Source of the DNA: Diphasiastrum complanatum
Lineage: Eukaryota; Streptophyta; Lycopodiopsida; Lycopodiales; Lycopodiaceae
Direction of reading: 5' to 3'
Assembly (NCBI GenBank): GCA_029204225.1
Contig: CM055113.1
Location: 17,949,746 to 18,013,745, forward strand
DNA: 64,000 bases
Shown here: positions 34,760 to 46,859 of the stretch, one piece after another
Position numbering within the stretch: the stretch's first letter is position 1
Layout: each line of letters begins with the position of its first letter
Position numbers and translations under genes: made by a program
Notes under the pieces: generated by a model
Seen by the model: the letters and a program-made list of their open reading frames with translations, nothing else
Told to the model about the DNA's origin: nothing
Database searches by the model: none

Positions 34760-35770
34760 AAAGATTATTTGTGATCAAAATAAATATTAACAAAACATTA
34801 GAAGAATAATTTGTCATGAACAGCTAGACAAATTATTAGTTGCGAATGATTCGCAAAGAGCTAGACTAAGCTCGACTGATAATCAGTCGCGAAAGGCATG
34901 ACTAAATATTAGTCGTCAACAGCTAGACTAATAATAATTCGCTAAGAATAGATTACCAGATTGAGCCACAAAAGAGTCAGACAAAATGAAGAAAAAGCAT
35001 AGCAATATCAACACAAATCTAAATGTAGAACAACAGAGTTGTTATCAGATTAAGTATAACAAATATACATGTCAATAATGTTGTAGAGCACAAGACAATA
35101 GCGAACGAAACCACGTGCACTACAAAGGTAATTCAATCTGTAAAAGGAACGAACCTATTACTGACAATACAATAGAATCAATGCGCAAGGCATCTACTTC
35201 GTCTATCTCTGATAAGCTTCTGATGCTATTATTTTATACACACACTGAATACGCAAGTGGTATTCAATATATAGATACACAATTTTACATGTGTGCAGAT
35301 GAAGAAAGTACAAAGTGGATGTGATGTCTGTAGGAGATCGTGCGTGGCTGCTGTCGTTGTCAAATCTATTAGCACAGTTGCATGGGATGGGCGCAAAAAG
35401 AACGTGACGTCAGCCTTTGCTGAAATGAACGTTGGTGAAGATGCAAAAAATGTGACACTCTGAAAAAATGCCTTAGGATTTGATTTACAAGGTGCCTTCG
35501 CTTTTCCTATGGCACCTTTGGCATTTTGTAAGGCAGTGTTGCATTTTTCGCCTGTCACAAATTATGTGTAAAAACACAGTGTCATGTTTTTTGTCTTTTT
35601 TTGGCCTGTGGAAATTTACTTGTATTTATGCATACAGTCGCGTTTTATTCATCTGTCTTATTTTACATGTAAATATGCAGACTGTGCGACAACATGAGTA
35701 AAAAATGCAACATGAATGGAGGCAGATTAAAATAGGATTTAGGAGAGTAGAGGAGGTAAATCCAACACCC
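34760..35770 (-). repeat. 3' LTR and flank of minus-strand copia element
   Basis: On the minus strand the purine run TTTTAAGGGGGG is followed at 35770 by TGTTGGATTTACC, an LTR start. The far end is not fixed. Region 35430-35560 resembles the cttcg/gcgaaaaatg repeats at 39356-39575, so the two LTRs may be related. Near 34840-34930, agctagact and attagt words recur. Confidence 0.6.
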
Positions 35771-35838
35771 CCCCTTAAAATGGATCCGTGGATGCCTTGA
35801 TCTTCAAACTAAGCAATGCACAAAATTTGTTGTGTGCA

Positions 35839-37720
35839 TTAACACTTAATGCCAACCATGTCTTGCATTCTGCAGTATGTTAAGCTCACCTCCTTGTTGA
35901 GAACCTTGCCCCTGATGTAGTGAGATTTGAGTTCAATGTGCTTACTCCTAGAGTGAAATCTAGGGGTGGCTGATAAGGCAATAGCACTCTGATTATCACA
36001 GAATAAAATTGTAGGGTTGTACTGATACAGATTAACGTCTGATAGTAAAGTTCTCAACCAAAACATTTCCTTAATAGATTGAGAAGCAGCAATGTATTCT
36101 GCTTCTGTAGAAGAAAGTGCGATAGAGGTTTGCTTACGATTGTTTCATGAGACAGGACCGTCGTTGAAGAAGAATGTAAATCCAGATGTGGACTTACGAT
36201 TGTCTACATCTCCTCCCCAGCTTGCATCAGAATATCCACTGAGCTGATGAAGATTGTCATTGCTGACATCTCCATAGCAGATGCATTGGTCCATGGTAGC
36301 TCGAATATACCTCATGACTCTTATGAGAGCCTTCCAATGGGTAATGCCAGAATTAGCCATATATTGGTTGAGTGAGCTTACCGCAAAAGAGATATCTGGT
36401 CTTGTACAGACCATTGAGATCCAAGTATCAATCGATAAGGATACTCTCTCATCTGCTCCTCTTCCTGCTTGGTCTGGGGACATTGGTCCTTTGACAAATG
36501 TAGGCCTAGATCCATCGGTGAGTGAGCTAATTTACAATTTATTAGATTGAATCTGTTAAGAACATTGTGAGATACCTTTGTTGAGTGATGTAAATCAGTC
36601 GTCTCGCTCTGTCTCTCTGGAGACAGAAGTGAGCTTCGCCCAGATCAGTCATGTCGAACTCTAAAAATAGCATCTGCTTAGAATCCTTGACCAAATTGGT
36701 ATTGTTGCTGAAGAGCAACATATCATCCACGTATAAGGTGATGATAATGAAGGGTTGTTGCACTGACTTGGAATAGACGTTGCAAACAGCAGTGTTTGGT
36801 TTGAATCCTTGTTCGATGAGGAATGTGTTGATCCTTTGAAACCAAACTCTGACAAACTGTTTCAAGCCGTAAAGTGCTTTGTAGAGTTTACAGACATGAT
36901 TCTTCATACCTTCCAGAACGTATCCTTCAGGCTGGATCATGTAGATGTCTTCTTGTATAACTCCATTCAGATAGGCTTTTTGCACATCAAGTTGATGTAC
37001 TTCGAGGTCAATAGCTACAGCATAAGACAAGAGTGCTCGGATCGACGAATGTTTGACTATTGGACTAAAAGTCTCGTTGTAGTCAACGCTGGGGATCTGA
37101 GTGAATCCTCGTGCTACTAGTCTCGCCTTCCTTCGATAAATTGCTCCATTGGCATTATATTTGATCTTGAAGATCCATTTGCAATCAGTGATATTGCAGC
37201 CAATAGGAGCTTCGACTAGTGACCACGTTTGGTTCTTGATCAGAGAGGAATACTCTCTGTCCATAGCTTCTCTCTAGAGATCAGAGTCTGGTTGGCTGAG
37301 TGCCTCTTCAACTGTCGTCGGTTCCTGTATCAAGAGACATGCATACTCAGGAATATACCTTGTGGGTTGTGTGCGCACTCGGCTTGATCTTCTGGGAGGA
37401 TTCGACTGATGAACCACTCCTAGGACTTGTTGCTGGGTAGCAGCAACGTCTTCGTCTGATTCGTTGTTAAAAAGTGGGTCGACAATGGACACGCTTGAGC
37501 CAGAAGCTCGGACAGTCATGTCAATGGCAGGTGATGAAGGTTCTCCTGGAGCAATATCCTTGCCTTTGATGTCGACAAACTGATTCTCGATAAAGACTGT
37601 ATCCCGGCTATACAAGATTTGTTGGGTATCAGGATCATACAGCTTGTATGTATTATCAGATGAAGTATATCCGATCATGATGGTTTTGAGACCTTGAAAG
37701 TCCAATTTCTTTCTCGTGTC
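35839..37720 (-). pseudogene. copia pol half (post-integrase, reverse transcriptase, RNase H)
   Basis: In minus order: integrase C-terminus (37705-37274, MIGYTSSDNTYKLYDP), then a 240-codon reverse transcriptase frame (37264-36542). It has DCKWIFKIKYNANG, RLVARGFTQIPSVDYNETFS, QLDVQKAYLNG, ALYGLKQ and LYVDDMLLFSNN (catalytic YVDD intact). Connection and RNase H follow (36483-35839) with YSDASWGGDVDNRKSTSG, SSTEAEYIAAS and FCDNQSAIAL. Stops break the frame at the ends of each segment, and it starts abruptly at about 37720. Gag, protease and integrase core are missing. Confidence 0.92.
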
Positions 37721-37744
37721 TTTTGAGATCTACAAATCAAACAT

Positions 37745-39190
37745 GGTCACTCATTGAGCTGCCAAAGGATCGAAACCCAATTCCATGCAAATGGATATTC
37801 AAGGCGAAGTACGACGCTGAAGGAAGGCTAAATCGTTACAAGGCCAGGCTAGTCGCCAAAGGCTTTTCCCAGATTCCAGATCTGAATTATTCATAAACTT
37901 TCAGTCCAGTCGTCAAACATGCTTCGATCCGCCTACTCCTCTCCTTTGCAGCTGTAGCAGATGTAGAAGTTCATCAGATGGATGTTCATACCGCTTTCCT
38001 CAATGGAACCATCGAAGAGGAAATCTACATGACACAGCCAGAGGGATACAAACTCAATGGCAAGCAATAGCACCTTGTATGCAGAATTCACAAGGCGCTC
38101 TACAGATTGAAACAGTCACCTAGAGCCTGGTTCCAGAAGATCAATGCATTTTTTGATAGAGAATGGTTTTATTCCAAACTCAACAGACTCGAATGTTTAC
38201 TTCAAATCTGTATCAGACTACTTCATCATCATCACTCTCTACGTAGATGATACACTCTTATTCAGTAATAATCTGAATCTGATGAAGGATACAAAGTGCA
38301 TGCTAGCCCAGGAATACAAGATGACTAACATGGGTTCAGCCCACTATTGTCTCGAAATTCAAATTCAACAAGATCGACCCAACAGACTAATCTTTATCAG
38401 TCAGCAATGATATCTCAACAACGAGCTAGAAAAGTATGGAGTGGCCAACTGCAAATCCAGTCACTTTCCACTAGACCCTGGACTAAAACTCTCAAAGGAA
38501 CAATCTCCTCAAACTGAAGTAGAAAAGGAGGAGATGAAGCGCTACCCGTTTCAATCTATCATCGGCTCACTAATGTACGCAATGATCTGCATGCGACCAG
38601 ACCTTGTATATTCGATCAGTACACTCAGTCAGTTCCTGTCAAATCTAGGCATAACTCATTGGAAAGCGCTAACAAAGGTCATGAAGTACATTCAAGCAAC
38701 AATCTCAGCATCTGCTATGGAGGCAGCCAAACTGCCAACATCCTTGAAGCCTACACAGATGCGGATTGGGTAGGAGATGTCGACACCAGAATTTCAACTT
38801 CTGAATTTGTATTTTTATATACAACCAAGGCCCAATCTCATGGAACAGCCGGAAGCAGATCTCAGTTGCATTATCATCAACAGAATCCGAATACATAGCT
38901 GCCACAAATGCAACCAAAGAGGCTATCTGGCTTAGGCAACTGCTTGCAGAGCTCAATCTTGCACAACCACTTCCTACAACAATCTATTGTGACAATCAAA
39001 GCACAATAGCGCTATCTCTCAATCCGATATTTCACTCTTGAAGCAAACATATAGAAATCAGGTATCACTACCTTAGAGAGAAAGTGCACAGTAAGGAAGT
39101 AGTATTGATTTTCTGCAGAACAAATCACATGACAGCAAATTATTTCACAAAGGCTCTATCAAGGAGCAACATCTCAGATTTAACGATATG
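37745..39190 (+). pseudogene. copia pol half (reverse transcriptase, RNase H)
   Basis: Plus-strand sequence opens at the reverse transcriptase start (PIPCKWIFKAKYDAEGRL), then RLVAKGFSQI, TFSPVVKHAS, HQMDVHTAFLNGTIEEEIYM, LYVDDTLLFSNN (38235-38270) and LEIQIQQDRPNRLIFISQQ. Next is MRPDLVYSISTLSQF, and then RNase H with DADWVGDVDTR. It has several stops and two or more frameshifts. It faces the minus-strand copy head to head with about 25 bp between the truncation points. Confidence 0.92.
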
Positions 39191-39225
39191 TTAAATCTGA
39201 AGATCAAAATTTTTCAGGATCCACA

Positions 39226-39575
39226 TTAAGGGGGAGTGTTTGATTTCTTATGTTCAGTCTTAAAACAAATCGTTCAAGTAATGAGCATCCTGAAAAACCG
39301 AAGGCCGACAACATATTTTTGGCCTTCACATTTTTCCCCTTTAAGATTTTCTATGCCTTAGAAATCATTTTAAGGCACCTTCGTCTTTTTCGCCTTTTTC
39401 GCTCCTTAGCGAAAAATGCGACACACTGGCCAAGTGGCCAGAATACCTTAGAAATCATTTTTATGGCACCTTCGTCTTTTTCGTCTTTTTCGCTCCTTAG
39501 CGAAAAATGCGACACATTGGCCAAGTGGCTAGAATACCTTAGAAATCATTTTAAAGACACCTTCATATTTTTGCT
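39226..39575 (+). repeat. purine tract and 3' LTR start with 90-bp tandem units
   Basis: ATTAAGGGGGAG is followed at 39237 by TGTTTGATTTC, the LTR start for the plus-strand copia half. From 39356 the LTR holds two and a half copies of a 90-bp unit (starts 39356, 39446, 39537). Each full copy has a perfect 9-bp stem TTTTTCGCT/AGCGAAAAA with a 4-base loop. Confidence 0.85.
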
Positions 39576-39720
39576 TTAGCTTCTCCCACGCTTCATGATT
39601 GCTTTGGCAATCTTCAATCTGCATGAGAATGTCTTCGTTTATGGAGGATACGATGACCGCTATTGCATGTTCATCTTTCTTTACCCATTCCGCCCTCTTT
39701 GGATTTTCCTCTCTCATACA
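39576..39720 (-). pseudogene. copia gag fragment
   Basis: A minus-strand frame reads REENPKRAEWVKKDEHAIAV and then INEDILMQIEDC and NHEAWEKLKQKYEG, the N-terminal capsid pattern of copia gag. A relative lies at about 43985-44080 (RRAEWIRKDERAMAIMGDE). It joins the tandem repeat at its 3' side. Confidence 0.8.
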
Positions 39721-41018
39721 TATATTCCACCAAAGGGAATTAAAAGACAGTTTTGCTAATCATTACAAAAATAGTTTACTATAATTATCAGCTAATTACA
39801 AGTTAACTCTTGTAATGTTGCGTACATAGAATCGTGACATTTTGGCGTCTCACGACTGTCGGGTTTTGAATTCAATAATTCAAATTGCTCAACAATTCAT
39901 TTCAGTGCTTGTAAACATTCGATAATTCAGTGGCTATTTAACCGTTCGATGGTCATGTTGAATGTGTTGTTGTGCTCAAATGTCGGTTACGATGGTGTGT
40001 CTCGAACTGTTGGCTTTTCGGGGAATGTGTTGAAAAAGTTCACCATTTTCAACATTATTGCTGCTGATTGACATTACAAGAACGGAATAAAATAGTAAAC
40101 AACAAATTGAATGTTTGAATGTTGTGAGCGCAAATAGAAAACCGTTGTCCAAATTAATTTCAAAAGTGAACATGGATTGATAGATTGCTGCAAGGACAAC
40201 AAGTTCAGATTGTAGAAGAACTCAAGAGAAAATCAAAGCGCTGAAGAGTCGTCTTCTTCAGAACAAAGGTTTTTTACTTGTAATTGATAGCTGCAAACTG
40301 GAACTCCGAAACTCAGGTGAAAAGCACGTACTTGAAGTGTTTCTAACATATCACTACTAAAGGCTGTTGAACTGATATCTACTTGCTGCAGTGTCATACA
40401 ACTTAGTAGATAGTGTCTCAACGTGGGGATTGCAGCCAGAAATTTAGCCTAAAGAATCATTAGTTTGCAGTGCACCTGAAGCGTGGAAAATCTGTAGAAG
40501 AGTACCAGGTTCCAGTGCATAGTTTTTAGGAAAAAATTCAAGCTAGAAGCCCTTGCACATACATTTCAAGAATTCCCAATGCACTTTTGAAGAACTTTTG
40601 TAGTGCTTCTCTTACCAAAAAATAGATCATTAGTTTCTTGTTTTTGTCTCTCAAGTCTTGGAAACTGCTCCAAGCAAGCTCACAACACAATCAATTGGAA
40701 AAAGTTAACAAGGGTTGAGGGCTCCATGACCAATCAACGACCTTTGGCAGAGTTAGTTATTGAAGTTTCAACACCCTGATAGAATTCAGGCCGCAAGGGT
40801 TGAGGGTTATCTCAGCACAAGATCTTAAAGATATTAAGTTTATAAGAAAGATGAAAACTTATGTGGTTGGTTATATGGGTTGTGACAGAGTATTTGACAA
40901 CAATTGGGCAGCCGTAGAGATTGCAAAACATTTCCTATTGCAAGTCTATTAGGGTTTTTGAATTATTGGATTTGCTAGTTTTCGACGTTCTTTTGTCATA
41001 GAGGAAAACGATACCCCG
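39721..41018. other. no recognisable gene
   Basis: No protein motif is seen in six frames. Pieces such as cgactgtcgggttttg near 39855 and aagggttgagggct near 40715/40798 (short direct repeat) suggest decayed retroelement leader or LTR sequence. Confidence 0.4.
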
Positions 41019-41658
41019 TGTGAAAAAAATAAAAAAGAAAGAAGTATGGTTGGTGAGGTCCATCATAGGGACCCCTTTGTATAATTGTTTTTCGCCTTTT
41101 TCTGACCGACTTCGCCAATGGATGAGTAACCCTAAAAACAGCTGGACAAACAAATATCTAAAAGGCGGTTGACGGTTACCATCTTTTGTACATATGCAAA
41201 GACTGGCATAAATAGCCTTAAAGGCTTGTAAGATATTTCCTCTCTTCTAAATCTCTATACTAGCTGAAACAAACTATGTAAGTGTTAATTTTTGAATTCC
41301 TCTTTCAATCAGAGTTATCTGTAGCCAGCGTTATCACGCTCAGCAAGCTAAAGTAACTACTTCAAGCCATTGTACTCGTTGTTGATATTTTTATCAGAGT
41401 GCAATTTTTGTCTCACTACTGCGTCGTTCATTTGCGCAAACTGTATTAATTTTTCTACTTGAATATTTCTGCTGCTAACTGTTGAGTTTTCGTTCCTACA
41501 TGCCTACGCTCTGAGCAACCGAGCCTCCACTGCGCACACGACCACCCTTTTCCGAAATGCTCTTGTGTAGATTGGTAGATCAATTGAATCTAACACCCAA
41601 TCACTCTTGTGGATCTGATTTGGATCCATTTTTTGTCCTCATTTTCTATATTTTCACA
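41019..41658 (+). repeat. probable copia 5' LTR
   Basis: Ends TTTTCACA immediately before the primer site TGGTATCAAAGCC (41659). A matching TGTGAAAA start occurs at 41019, giving 640 bp. The ataaatagcc box near 41208 could be its TATA element. The end is well supported, the start less so. Confidence 0.5.
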
Positions 41659-41671
41659 TGGTATCAAAGCC
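41659..41671 (+). other. primer binding site (initiator-Met tRNA)
   Basis: TGGTATCAAAGCC, one base from the standard copia primer site, in plus orientation ahead of the copia fragment at 42061. Confidence 0.8.
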
Positions 41672-42060
41672 AAGTCCAAGAGCATTAATGGCATTGATCT
41701 AAAGTACACCCAAATTAACAAGTTTTTGGAAACTAGCTAATCTTGAGGTAGCGAGTTTGAATGGATAGAGAGAATCAATATTTTTGTTATATGCTTCATA
41801 CACCTAAAACTAGTCAATCTAGTGCATTCTTTCAAGCTTTCTAATGCATGGTTTCTATTCCTTTGATTTGTTCTTGGTCTAGATCAATTATGTAAATGAG
41901 TTAAAGCTTGATTCAAGTACATTGAAGCTAATTCTTTGATGTTTTGAATGTGCATTGAAGTTGAGAGAGAAAGATTGCCAAAAACCATAGATTAAGGAGT
42001 GATTTTGCAACAGATGATAAATGTATTGCTAGTGGTCTTAAGCATGGAAGATTATTCAAG

Positions 42061-43210
42061 TTGGATCCTAATGTGATGGTTGGAAGAGTAAACATGGCAA
42101 GGGAGAAGCTCACTCAAGTGGAATTGTGGCACAAGAGGTTAGGCCATCCTAACTTAAAAGCTATGGAGACCATGGTGACAAAGGAGCTTGCAATTGGACT
42201 ACCAAATCCATATCCAAATGTGAGCAAGTTTTGTGAAGCTTGTGGACTCTCCAAATCTCATAAGCAACCATGATCTTTGACAAGATCTAACTCTCCTCTT
42301 GACCTTATACACTTGGATGTGCATTCATTTTCACATGAATCTAATTGTGGAGCTCTTATGTATGCCACATTTATTGATGATAAATCAAGATACTCTTGGC
42401 TTTACCTCTTGTTTAAGAAAAGTGATGTATTTGAATCCTTTGTAAAGTTCAAAACTCTTGTGGAAAAGCAACTTAATGCTAGCTTGAAAGTATTAAGATG
42501 TGATAATGGAGGGGAGTACATCTCCAATAGGATAAAAGAGTTTTGTGAAACTAATGGCATTAGGAGAGAGTTTACATGCACATACACTCCTCAACAAAAT
42601 GGAGTGGCCGAGAGGAAAAATAGAAGGCTATGTGGGTGTGCTAAAGCATTGAGATTAGATGCATCTCTTCCTTTTTGGGGAGAAGCTATTTTATGTGCAA
42701 ACTTTCTATGTAATAGAATGACTAATAGTGCCAGTGAAGGACTCACACCTTTTGAAGCATTGTATGGCAAAAAGCCAAATCTTAGTGAATTAAAAATATT
42801 TGGTTGTACTTGTTATGTACACATTCCTTTAGAAGTAAGGAAGAAGGAAGATTCTACTTCATTTAAAGACATCTTTGTTGGTTATAGTGAAAATATTAAA
42901 GCTTATATGATATTTGATCCTATGACCAAGAAAGTTGTTATAAGTAGATATGTACTTTTTGATTAATCTCTCAATGTCAAAGAGAAGGTGCTTTCCAACA
43001 AGTCTCATCTTGTCAATGATCATGCAATGGCTGAGGAGGAGCTTCAAGGAGTTGAAGACTAAGAAGATCTTGCTCAAGATCCAAAGGAGCCAAGAAGATC
43101 AACAAGGATGAGGGCCGAGCCATCAAGGCTCACTTACATTGACAAAGGGAAGCAAAGAGAAGATTCTCAACTACACACCTCTTATTCTTTCTTGACTACT
43201 ATGCTTAAAT
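42061..43210 (+). pseudogene. copia pre-integrase and integrase, rest deleted
   Basis: VELWHKRLGHPNLKAMETM and the C..C pair are followed by one TGA (42271-42273), then a 229-codon integrase frame (42277-42966). The complete D-D-E set is present: TFIDDKSR, RCDNGGEY, NGVAERKN. FGCTCYVHIP and the GYSENIKAYMIFDP tail come next. After a TAA the frame resumes with RRSTRMRAEPSRLTYIDKGKQ and ends at a TAA near 43210. Gag and protease upstream, and the whole reverse transcriptase and RNase H, are absent. It is the closest relative in the window of the 61666-63000 copy. Confidence 0.9.
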
Positions 43211-43599
43211 AAAGCATACACTAGTGAGAGATCAATGGGTATACTTATACCTTCCAAGGCCCATGCACCACTAGTAGTACACTGTGACACCTCACTAGAC
43301 ACCTCTGCAGCCTATCTGGGCCACATCATCCAGTTCCTCAATGACTCATTGATAGACCCATATAAATTCGCCATCATGAGTTTAGGCCTACAACCATTAA
43401 TTATGACCATATACACATAAGGGCCCCAAACCCCTTATAATCATAAATAACTTGCGGGTTGTTGGTCTACTAATTTGTAACATGGACACCCCGAGACCAG
43501 TTGTGGGCATGACATCAGGTATGCTCCCATCAACCAGTATCATTGTTCTTGTGTTGTCGAGTGTAGTTCATCAAAACATTTTTTTTGCAGGCTAACTTT

Positions 43600-44080
43600 T
43601 TGAGATGTGGCTCTTGAATCAATCGCTATATCATAATCATGCTGCGTGTAGGTAGTTGATTCTTCATCGACAGTTGTGAATGCATTGTCGTTCTTCTCAC
43701 CACCTTTGTATGATTCCATGACATTTGTCTTTTCTCCTTTGTGCTTTCTTTTGGGATTGTGCCAGCATTCATATGCTGAATGTCCATTTTTCTTGCAGTG
43801 TGTGCAAGGTATTGTCGGATTAAACTAGTATTCGTCTGCTGTGTGTCCTGACTTATGACAGTAATCACAGGTAGAAGTTTCTTTGTTGTAATTGCCCTTC
43901 ATTGAAGACTTCATTTGAGTCTTCTCGATCTTGGGATATTTTTTGTTTTAACTTCTTTTCCCTTATAAAAAAGGGTCTTCTCCTAGTCACCATTTGATTC
44001 TCCTTCATCTCCCATGATCGCCATTGCGCGTTCATCCTTCCTTATCCACTCCGCTCTCCTTGGATCTGGAGGCCTCGGAT
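43600..44080 (-). pseudogene. copia gag with two zinc knuckles
   Basis: Minus-strand frames give the gag N-terminus RRAEWIRKDERAMAIMGDE (44080-44000). Further on, two knuckle-like modules appear (CDYCHKSGHTADEY and CTHCKKNGHSAYEC, about 43880-43770). Two knuckles in tandem with CX2CX4H spacing are unusual for copia gag. Frames are interrupted, and a primer-site complement lies upstream at 44221-44233. Confidence 0.7.
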
Positions 44081-44220
44081 CGGTGAGATCGATCACTGAC
44101 CATATCCCCTCGTCTTTTAGAAGTGTTTTTATCTTGAACTTTCATATGCGAGAATTCACGCCATCAAGATTGATTGTCATATTTGCATGAATTGTAGTGG
44201 TCATATTGTATCTAATGAAT

Positions 44221-44233
44221 CCACTCTGATACC
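44221..44233 (-). other. primer binding site (initiator-Met tRNA)
   Basis: CTCTGATACCATG on the plus strand is the reverse complement of the copia primer site, preceded on the minus strand by an LTR end GCAGCA. It fits the minus-strand gag at 43600-44080. Confidence 0.8.
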
Positions 44234-44767
44234 ATGCTGCAAAATGTGTGCCTATCTAGTGCAAAAGTGCGCTACTCAATGCGATAGATTATTGCATCTA
44301 AATACGCCAATACGAATCACAGACAATGCAACAATCAATCAAATAATAGTAGATGCAACGTAGAAAACCACAGTTGGAAGAACAAAATGTAAAAACACAC
44401 TCAAATGAAGTTCAGTAACCTCACAAACTAGAGATCCAATCAAAATTAGAGTTTTGACAAAATCACAAAAAATTGAATATCTCAAATTCTACATGCAATT
44501 TCTAGAAACTTGATATATCTTCTTGTAGCCTCCAATGAGACCTTCCTAATGCACCAAAAGTCATCTAATTCCAGTAAACCAAGTGTGAAATCGGAATTGA
44601 TCAAGTATATAACCCTATATTGAGTTTTGACCTACAAAAGATCAATTCTACACATGCAAAAATGCTGATTTTTTAGTAGAAATCAATCTAGCATGCTCTA
44701 GCATTGGTAACTCCTCCAAATCCTTGCTAAAGATGGCTAATCCTTTCATAACCTGAAACACAAGAAC

Positions 44768-45470
44768 TCTGATACCATGTGAAGAATTTCAGATCATTCA
44801 AGATCCAATCCATGTCCCTGATCTTTGGTTACAATAAGGAGCAAACCAACAATCCTGCCAATGTAGAAAAATCAGCATCTACATACAAAATGAGATGCAA
44901 ACTCGAAGAGATATTGATCAAACATGAACCAAAACATAAAATATGGTTGATGTCCGTACAATTACAGTACCCTATTGTATTTCACACGTGTGGAACCGAA
45001 AATAGCAATATATGAGCATTCTACACACAAGATTGCAAGATAACACCAAGATAGTGCACCAATGAGTAGTAGAACCCAAAGAGAACCATGTATAATGATG
45101 AAATGAGAGAGAGAAGAGAGAAGATGTGTCTCTCACGAGTTACATCCTTTTATAGAGTTTCCAAACCCTATTTGGCCACTTGGCTTTCCCTCCAAAATGT
45201 AAACCCTACTATTTTTGGGTCTAGATTCAATGTACCCAACATTCAAATTTGAATCTCTCTCAAACTTGACTACCAACTTTCCCACACTTTCAAAAAGTGT
45301 TTATTGAATGTATTTTAAACTAATATAACTTCAAAAAGTTTATCTCTAAGTCTAAAATGAGTTTTGGCCTCTTATTGACAATTTACCAAAATATGACTAA
45401 ACTAGACTAAACTAGTTGAAATCTCTCACAATATGCTTGGACGTGAGAGCATCTTGGTTACAAGTGCAGG
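44768..45470 (-). repeat. primer site and LTR of another minus-strand copia element
   Basis: CTCTGATACCATG at 44768-44780 is a second minus-strand primer site, 547 bp from the first. The LTR would start with its CACA end at about 44779 and extend right, with LTR-like DNA (cacacgtgtgg, GA-rich stretch) to about 45470. Only the proximal end is firm. The two sites in tandem show one element cut by another. Confidence 0.6.
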
Positions 45471-46400
45471 CCATGATCGAGAGGACCTGATTTGGAGACC
45501 AGTGGTGTAGTAGCAAATCTACAGGTGACAGGTGCTGGTACGACATGATACCATAGTTTGCGCAGGCCATGGTCATGTATTTGACACTTTATCATTTGTG
45601 CTAGTTTGGATGAGTGTGTGTGGGCTTGCATGTTGCCTTGTCACGGGAGTCTAGATCTGGTCGAAATTGTATCTGTTTATGCATTTGCTACGTTTGAAAC
45701 AAAGTAGTCATTTGGATGCTCATTGACTTGTCATTATATCTACTAGCTGTCTATCTGGTGAGGGTATAGTCTTATGGTGGCAGTAAGATTTCCTCAGGTT
45801 GAGCCTCAATCGCTCATTTATGTCAGCTTTACAGGTCTGTGCTTGTAAGTGTCTGATAGGATGTCAACCTAGCTAGATGGAGGATGTAAGTCTCGTGGTG
45901 GCAGTGGGATTTCCTCAGTTTAAGCCATGTCACTCATGTGGTCCACTTGTGGTCAAGTCGGTTGGGGTCGAGAGTGCGGTAGACTCCCTATATGAGCATT
46001 CTGTTTGCATGATACTTTGTGTGCCAAACAGACATGTGCCTTTTTAGTGTGTTGACACTTGTCGAGCCCATGCATGTTGGGGCTTTTGGAATATGTACAG
46101 TTTTCTCTTTGCAATCTAAAGCTTTTGTTGTGCCATCTTTGAGAGCTTGTGAGGAGTGTTTATGGTGATTGATTGATGTTATCTGCATACTGCACTAGAT
46201 CCTAACAGGATTTTAACATTGTAGTACTCATAGACCCAAATAGTTGTGATTCAGGTGGTTCCCTCTACAATGTCGACACACTAAGTAATTAGGGCCTTCT
46301 ATGGGTGCCTCTGCCCTAGCATGTTCTATTGCCATTTTATAAAGTTCAAGTTGGACGCTAAAGTGTGTAAATTTTTGCTCATCACATCTATCTAGCCTTT
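45471..46400. other. low-coding region with diverged repeat
   Basis: The phrase tggtggcagtaagatttcctca near 45775 recurs near 45895 as tggtggcagtgggatttcctca, so a 120-bp unit is duplicated. A short minus-strand frame (45988-46188) is Lys/His-rich but unassigned. Confidence 0.45.
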
Positions 46401-46859
46401 CAGCATGGCTTGCATGTCACCTAATTCTGCATTAGAACTGATGCTTTCATAGTCTCGTTCTAGCATTTGTCCCTAGAGTCTACAATCGTGGTTTTTAACA
46501 TCCTGGGTTTGCATATTTCTAACTTGATGGGGTTCAATAGCTTGTATGAGATGGGGTTCCACTATGTTTTGTAGTCCTACAGCTATGATCGGGCCTCCTC
46601 TCCATGTCTCAGGTCTAAGGTTCAAACTATTCATCGCTTGTGATATGTGAGATGCGTGGGTAACCTCTATTTGTGTGTCTTCTTGGGAATAAGTCCTTAT
46701 TCCAGAGTTAAATAAAAATATTGTAAAGGAAATCGAAATTCCATCTACGGGTGCAATTTTAGAAGAGAATATTATAAGAAATAACAATTTGCCAATATTC
46801 CTGATTTCATGATCCAAATTAAAAAATTGCCAGTTAGGTATTTCTGTAGAGGCGAACAT
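46400..46859 (-). pseudogene. unrecognised frame of retroelement-like composition
   Basis: A 128-codon minus-strand frame (46473-46859) continues beyond its stop with helix-forming sequence (LERDYESISSNAELGDMQAM). No domain is recognised. Composition and setting suggest a gag N-terminal region. No zinc knuckle is seen. Confidence 0.25.
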
